Below the pieces are notes generated by a model. It ran no database searches, had not been told where the DNA came from, and was given only the letters and a program-made list of their open reading frames with translations. This document shows, one piece after another, positions 58,465 to 64,000 of a stretch of DNA of 64,000 bases (within the stretch, counting starts at the first letter, position 1; each line of letters opens with the position of its first letter). A program made the position numbers and the translations under genes. The DNA is from Petunia secreta (Eukaryota; Streptophyta; Magnoliopsida; Solanales; Solanaceae). Location: the NCBI GenBank assembly GCA_029990175.1, contig JARKIP010000051.1:3178501-3242500 (forward strand), in the 5' to 3' direction.

Positions 58465-60000
58465 TTGATAAGATGTGGGACTGTAAAAGGAAGATTATGG
58501 TAAAATTTGTAGCATCTTTGGCTAATTTCTACATGTTTGGTGAAATTTGGAGCATCTTTGGCTATTTTCTACCTGCTTAAATAGCAAGAACCAACATCCA
58601 ACATCTTCGGTGATTTAAAATTGGAGCCTCTTTATGAGCAATTTCTTATCTTTAGCACTTCTTTCTTTAATTTCATGTTATGTATTGAAATTGTTGGATT
58701 ATTTCGTGTGAATTTATACTTGGGTATGTTAGTAGGAAAACTACAATACTAGCGTTTTGAATATTATCCTATTGCTTTTATATTAATTTTATATCTCACT
58801 TGTTATGAAGAAATTTTAAGTTAATTTAATTAATCTTTATGCTTTTTTGATCCCAAAGGGAGTAGCTAATCCTAGGATCATCCCCTTAACTATGATAAAA
58901 CTTGGGAAAGGAAGTTAAGTGGGGATTAGATTAATTAACAAGATTCTAGGTTAATACTAGTGATATATTAATTCTAGTCTATCAGTCAAACTTGTAGCCT
59001 AATTGGAACGTACTTACTGCTTCTTGGTTAGATTAGGGATAGTCAACTGAGATTGATTCGCTAATTAGTTGGGAAACAATTGGTGGGTAGTCAATAATCT
59101 AGGGCTCTTTACATATATATCCGCTCATCAAGAAATAATTACTTTTAGGTGTCCATAACTTTTTGTATCAAAAAATTTAATACATATTAAATATATTTCT
59201 TAATATTAATATTAATATTTAATAGTATGATATTCAACTCCCTTAATTAAAGGAAACAATCAATTGTATAAAAAAAATAGATTACCATTAAATATGGTAG
59301 TTGCACGATTTTAGGCTTAATCATAGAGTCCTATCAACGTAATAATATTTAAAATATTAAATATATATTTAAATATCAATAATATTTAAAATATGAAATA
59401 TCAATAATATTAAATATATTAAATATCAATAATATTAATATATTCAATATATATTTAAAATATGAAATATCAATAATATTAAATATATTAAATATCAATA
59501 ATATTAATATATTAAATATATATTTAAAATATTAAATATATATCAATAATATTTAAAATATTAAATACATATTTAAAATATATTTAAAAAGGGTAAAATG
59601 TATATGAAAAGAAAGAAACAAGAAAAGGTGTACAGAAAAAGTAATTATTCTTGGTCAACATTCATGGGGCGTAAATTTCCCAATAATCTATTAGTTGCTT
59701 GGAAACACTAATGGATAATTGATTTTCATTGATAATAACTAGAGCTCATGATTAATTAGTGAGAGTTGGTTGGTACTTTGGATTAAGCTTGATATTAATT
59801 GATTCCCTAAATTTCAAACTTGTCTATCTTGCCTGGGTTAATGCTATTGACCACTCTTACTGTTTTCTAGTTTAGTTTATATTTTAGTAGTTATTAAATT
59901 TTCTCAAAAATATCCAAATTGTATTTGGATTAGTTTAATTGGTTGATTTCTTCACTATTCCAGTCGTTGTGGAATTCAACCCCAACTAATAGTTAGGTTA
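58465..60000. other. Intergenic region without recognised gene
   Basis: AT-rich, with the minisatellite at 59180-59590 listed separately. No supported coding region. Confidence 0.5.
59180..59590. repeat. AT-only minisatellite
   Basis: Imperfect tandem repeats of AATATTAAATATATT and AATATCAATAATATT phrases, in parts a unit of about 70 bp. Almost no G or C for 250 bp. Confidence 0.85.
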
Positions 60001-60004
60001 AATA

Positions 60005-60256
60005 CTCGCTTCGTCCATTTTAGTTGTCGCTTTAGGCTTCTGCACGCCCATTAAGAAATCAATAAATAGGATATGTCTTTTACTATTTTACCCCTAATAA
60101 ATGAAACTGGATTGACTTTTTCTAGGAAATACTTCTTTATTGAATATGGGCATAGTTGGAAAGAATTGGTTAAAAAATGTCTTGAAATGCTAAAGCGACA
60201 ATTAATTTGGGACAAATGAAACTTGCTAAAGCGACAACTAAAATGAGACGGAGGGG
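60005..60256. mobile_element. Stowaway-type MITE
   Basis: A 252-bp element, ends CTCGCTTCGTCCATTTTAGT and the complement of CCCCTCCGTCTCATTTTAGT, flanked by TA. An inner copy of GCTAAAGCGACAA makes a partial second end. Confidence 0.9.
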
Positions 60257-61225
60257 TATATTGCAGACAGTTTCATTTGTCAACAACCCAGATTTGATGC
60301 TCTCCAATCTGTCTTCTTTCTTTACTTTAGAATCAGAGTGTAGACTCTTAAATCTGTCTGTCAATACCTTTACATATAAGTTTATTCTTTAATTTGTAAA
60401 GGGACCATTTCCCCTAGTGAAGGTGCAATGGACTAATGGCAATAAAGCAATCATAAAGTACATTTTCTATGTTACTTTTTGGCACTTGATAACATCCAAG
60501 GCTAAAGATAACTCTTCATAACAAGCATGATATCATAAACTGAATATCAAAACAGCAACCGCACCAATTATGTAAATACCGTTCATGCTGTCAGTGTATA
60601 TAACTCGATCCATATAACAAATTATGTGCTTTGTTTCCGCACCAACTCCTTCCTTCTCTACACAGCTAAGTGACTTTGATCGTGTACGGAGAAGGAAGAG
60701 GCTTGTCAGAAGCAACCTAACCGAGTATGATTATCTCTAGTTGGAGTAAATTACTGTAATTCGTCCACGCCTACGGTTTAGTTGACATTTTCCTCAAACT
60801 TTACAAGAATCCTGATATGTTTGGCAATGGACAAGGTTACTATCAGGCCTTTGGCACCAGATGATTCTTGGAAATGCAATTCTTGAATCTATACAACTAC
60901 TAGTGGAGGCATCAAATGGTACACAACAATACCATTATGGCCTACCTGAAACTGAAAGTATGTATTATTAATTATTATTATTATGAATACTAAACTTTCA
61001 CATAAGAGAAGATTGTCTTAGGTTCTTATCTTTTACCTGGAAACATGAAGATTTTACTATAGGACATCTTCTTGTAACACAACTCTGGAGCTTGATACAT
61101 GTTTCTGGTTTATCATACTGCAACTACATTGTCTTCTAACACAATAAAAACTCCTTACTATACAACAATTATCTTATCAAAACAATTTTAACCAAGAGGG
61201 AAAGAACAGGAAATGTATATGAACC
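60257..61225 (-). other. 3' flank of the glutaredoxin-like gene, otherwise unassigned
   Basis: The part nearest 61225 probably holds the 3' UTR. No other gene or element recognised. Confidence 0.45.
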
Positions 61226-62533
61226 TTAATCACAACAAATTGGACATCGTATAAGTCCATTCTCGTTACAATCCGGGCAACGTTGGAATCCATACTCATC
61301 TTCCTCGAGTTCCAATTCGTCAAACTCTGCCTCGTAGTAGATTTTACAACTTCCCGAGCATGTCTCACATGGAACAAACCTAATGTCTCCGCAGGCCTCA
61401 CAAACTCCATTTCCAACTTGTCTTCCACCACCAACATCCTCTATCCTTTCGCAGTTTTCTACTAACTTCTCGAGCTGTCCATCTTCGTTCATTCTCCGAA
61501 TCACATCAGCTCCACCAATGTACTTCTTACCCAAAAACACCCTTGGTAATCCCCCTCCAGCATATTCCACTCCCAATAATTCTTTCAACTCCTCCTTGAA
61601 CCCTGAATGCATTGAAACATCTCTCTCATCAACCTTAACACCTAATCCTTTCAAGATCACACGAACGTGACAACAGTCCTCGTACGTTTTCCTCACCCCT
61701 CGTAGGCTCGTGAAGTAAATAACCAATTTTTCCATCCCATGATTAACCATTTTACACTTTGTTAGTACTTCTCCATTTTCTTTCGTCGAATCCTTTACAA
61801 CCTCATCATCCAGTCCCTCCAAGTTATCAACATTTAACGGCTTTAGGTGAAAAGGATTCGCCGGTGGAAGCTCTTCAAGTGCTTTTCTGAATGTGGAAAT
61901 TACTTCAGGATCAAAATCAGATACTATAGATGTATCATTTGAATGTAAACTACATTCATTATCAGCCATATTTGGCGACCCAGGGTCGCCATTCTCATTA
62001 AACTGATCATCATGATCAAGACAAGACATTGAATTGGGAGAAACAGGGAAAGAAAAACTATGATCATGATGATTATGAGCAGCAGGTTTAAGAGGTGTAA
62101 TATCCTCAAGACCTTCCATTAATTCCCAAGCATTAATAGTTTCAGGCTCACCTGGTGGTGTTCTAACTGGTGTTTTAGGAGGAACCACAACATTAACTTT
62201 TGGGAGTTTCTCATTGATCATATGTGACCATGTTTTGGCCTCAATCAACAACTCATCTTTACTATTGATTCCAGCATTATCATCTTCATATTTTTCGAAC
62301 GAAAATCGAATATCGTCTCTGAGACTCTGACTCAAGTTCATTGAATCAAGTTTCAAAGATCCTAATGTTGAAGATGTAAGATTCACCAAATGTTCTTCTT
62401 GTTCCTGTTCATTGTCATTATGCTTCTGATGATGAGCCTTGTGAGGTATGTACATTGAGTAGCTTCTGCGTACAGGTGAATATGGTGTATGACAATTTTG
62501 ACATACTTTTGGCTTTGATGTTGCACAACCCAT
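61226..62533 (-). CDS. Glutaredoxin-like protein with C-terminal CxxC zinc-finger-like region (At5g39865/At3g28850 type)
   Basis: Plant-specific protein of unknown biochemical role; relatives are annotated as glutaredoxin family proteins. Single exon, 435 residues from MGCATSK; an in-frame Met six codons upstream (62551) is less likely because MGC-x-x-S is the conserved N-myristoylation/palmitoylation start, pointing to membrane anchoring. Residues 11-14 are CQNC. A conserved PPGEPETINAWELMEGLED motif (about 126-144) precedes a low-complexity His/Asp-rich linker. The glutaredoxin fold runs from about 272 to 375 (LVIYFTSLRGVRKTYEDC, LPRVFLGKKYIGGAD). The usual CPYC/CGFS active site is replaced by SLRG, as is normal for this group, so redox activity is doubtful. 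The C-terminus has four CxxC pairs (CEAC, CETC, CPDC, CPIC), probably binding zinc. No intron. Confidence 0.93.
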   Translation of the reverse strand: MGCATSKPKVCQNCHTPYSPVRRSYSMYIPHKAHHQKHNDNEQEQEEHLVNLTSSTLGSLKLDSMNLSQSLRDDIRFSFEKYEDDNAGINSKDELLIEAKTWSHMINEKLPKVNVVVPPKTPVRTPPGEPETINAWELMEGLEDITPLKPAAHNHHDHSFSFPVSPNSMSCLDHDDQFNENGDPGSPNMADNECSLHSNDTSIVSDFDPEVISTFRKALEELPPANPFHLKPLNVDNLEGLDDEVVKDSTKENGEVLTKCKMVNHGMEKLVIYFTSLRGVRKTYEDCCHVRVILKGLGVKVDERDVSMHSGFKEELKELLGVEYAGGGLPRVFLGKKYIGGADVIRRMNEDGQLEKLVENCERIEDVGGGRQVGNGVCEACGDIRFVPCETCSGSCKIYYEAEFDELELEEDEYGFQRCPDCNENGLIRCPICCD

Positions 62534-63265
62534 TCTTGCAAATATCACCAAGAATGCTATAATGTTGTATGAACTATTTTCAAAGGCGTTTTCTGGGCGA
62601 GTCCTGAGGTGAAACAGGCTATAACACCCCTAGGCAGACTGCCAGGGTACAGTTATCCTCGTCTCACGCCCCCGCCTTTTAAAACAAGATAGATAGGCAA
62701 TATGGGAAGAATAACATTTTTATTAGCTGGATGGATCATGTATTAGTTTAAGAAACCATAATCGAGGAATTAAAAAATAGAATTTGGAAATACGAGGATA
62801 ATTGTAGTGTTATAAGGGAGATTAGAAGTTTCTGTTCTCTGCAAAATAAGGTACACAAAATCTAAAAAGAATGTAACAGCTTTATCATAATTGATGAGGA
62901 GACAAGAATGTTAACAAGAAGACAAATGACATAATTGATATTACCTTAAAACAAAGAAATCTATAAACAAATGACAAATGTTTATAGATTATGAAGAAGA
63001 AAAATGGCAGTGGGAGATAGAAAAATTTTGAGGGTGAAGAAGACCTTTTTCTTTTAGCAGCTAATTTTGTTATTCTTCCCCAAGAAAATTATTTCTATCT
63101 AAGATAATTGGTGGGCTATTTTGGTGAAAGAAAAAGATGAGAAATGGACAAAAACAAAAAAGACCATGTTAGTGGCTAGGATGGGAATGAGTGGTTAAAA
63201 ATAAAACAAACCTTTTGTTTGTGGAGAGGGGATATTTTTTTATAGCATGAATGAAGAGAAGATAA
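62534..63265 (-). other. Upstream region of the glutaredoxin-like gene
   Basis: Promoter and 5' UTR are expected here; no convincing TATA box was identified. No other gene seen. Confidence 0.45.
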
Positions 63266-63269
63266 ATAA

Positions 63270-63514
63270 CTCCCTCTGTTATAGTTACTGTTTCGAAAGT
63301 CAAACTTCTCAAATTTGACCGTAGATTAGAATATAAAATTTTTAACTTTTTTTAAATAAAATTTACATATTTGAAAACTACATGAAAAGTACTATAAGTC
63401 ACGATAAATTACAACTCAAAATATTTAAAAGATATATATAAAAATTACGGTCAAAGATAAACTCGTTTGACTCTCGAAATTCGAACTTCGACAAACAAAG
63501 TGGGACGGAGGGAG
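63270..63514. mobile_element. Stowaway-type MITE, diverged
   Basis: Ends CTCCCTCTGTTATAG and the complement of CTCCCTCCGTCCCAC. The inner part (TTTGACCGTAG and TTACGGTCAAA, GACTCTCGAAATTCGAAC) matches the MITE at 22836-23090. It lies about 740 bp upstream of the glutaredoxin-like gene. Confidence 0.88.
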
Positions 63515-63954
63515 TAACACTTTCTATTGGAGCTCCCCTAACATGAGAAGAACCGTCAAATGATCTGGAAAGGTATTTCGCTCGGCAGAAATGGTTCGGG
63601 CCGGTCCTAATCCAAATAACAAAGGAGGGTTGCAGTAGAACTAATCAAAATCGACTAACTTATAGTGATATTTTATGATACATAATATATTGGTTTAAGA
63701 TTAGCTTAAATGAAGGGATATAGTTTAATTAGGGTTCATGCAATCTAACCACATCCTAAGCTTGGGATTAAGATACAATTGTTGTAACAAAGATAGGAGA
63801 AATGGTGGATACAAGATGGCAAAATGAAAAGACAAGTTGATTGTGGTGGTTCTAGGCAAATCAATTGCCCCACTCATGCCCAAAACTTCTTTGCGTGAGA
63901 CGAGGAGAAAGTGGACGGCTATAGCTAGTCACTGTTCTTACTAATTATGGACTT
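63515..63954. other. Intergenic stretch, nothing recognised
   Basis: No supported gene or element. Confidence 0.5.
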
Positions 63955-63955
63955 A

Positions 63956-64000
63956 CTCCATCTGTTTCAATTTATGTGACATCATTTTCTAATTAGTCCG
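63956..64000. mobile_element. Stowaway-type MITE, cut by the window end
   Basis: Starts CTCCATCTGTTTCAATTTAT after TA, as in the NIP2 intron copy (CTCCATCCGTTCCAATTTAT). Only the first 45 bp are in view. Confidence 0.75.

Overview
The window is nuclear DNA of a flowering plant, most likely a member of the Solanaceae (Nicotiana is plausible). The grounds are AT-rich intergenic DNA, GT-AG introns, plant-specific gene families, Stowaway, Tourist and Mutator-like MITEs, a SINE family and an RTE-type LINE tail ending in TTG repeats of the kind known from Solanaceae, and a fragment of plant mitochondrial 18S rRNA. The family assignment is inference. No operons or bacterial or viral genomes are present.

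Five genes look intact. (1) 5833-10802, + strand: a five-exon NIP2/Lsi1-type aquaporin of 288 residues with a G-S-G-R selectivity filter and exactly 108 residues between its two NPA motifs, the signature associated with silicic-acid channels. (2) 20916-21224, - strand: a single-exon mini zinc finger (MIF) protein. (3) 32092-40656, - strand: a four-exon THADA/Trm732 homologue of about 2199 residues, expected to help in tRNA 2'-O-methylation. (4) 50441-52932, + strand: a two-exon PRE/ILI-type atypical bHLH protein of 85 residues. (5) 61226-62533, - strand: a single-exon glutaredoxin-like protein with a zinc-finger-like C-terminus. They do not form a pathway. MIF and PRE are both small proteins that act by blocking larger transcription-factor partners.

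The rest is mostly mobile-element debris. 1-5200 holds microsatellites and a decayed Ty3/gypsy element that ends about 630 bp before the NIP2 start codon. 6600-10560 is NIP2 intron sequence with MITEs and a dispersed repeat. 11311-15605 is a Ty1/copia element on the - strand, interrupted by a 1.34-kb insertion with a 5-bp target duplication and by SIRE-like sequence. 15860-16490 is an RTE-like LINE end. 21440-24710 has a SINE, two very short TRIM retrotransposons with perfect 5-bp target duplications, and a Stowaway MITE. 27000-32000 and 40790-46530 carry MITEs, foldback-like elements and tandem duplications. 47400-48870 has a tandem duplication and a mitochondrial rRNA fragment (NUMT). The PRE intron contains a SINE, a segment flanked by 24-bp direct repeats and an RTE-like tail. 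55438-56120 is a solo LTR with target duplication. 58048-58454 is a Mutator-like foldback element with a 10-bp target duplication.

The most interesting items are the NIP2 gene with silicon-channel hallmarks, and two families of short inverted-repeat elements whose interiors are built from small palindromes (29539-29997 with 58048-58454; 44380-44650 with relatives near 27555 and 17620). I found no convincing undescribed multi-gene system. All homology statements come from recognition of sequence, not from searches.
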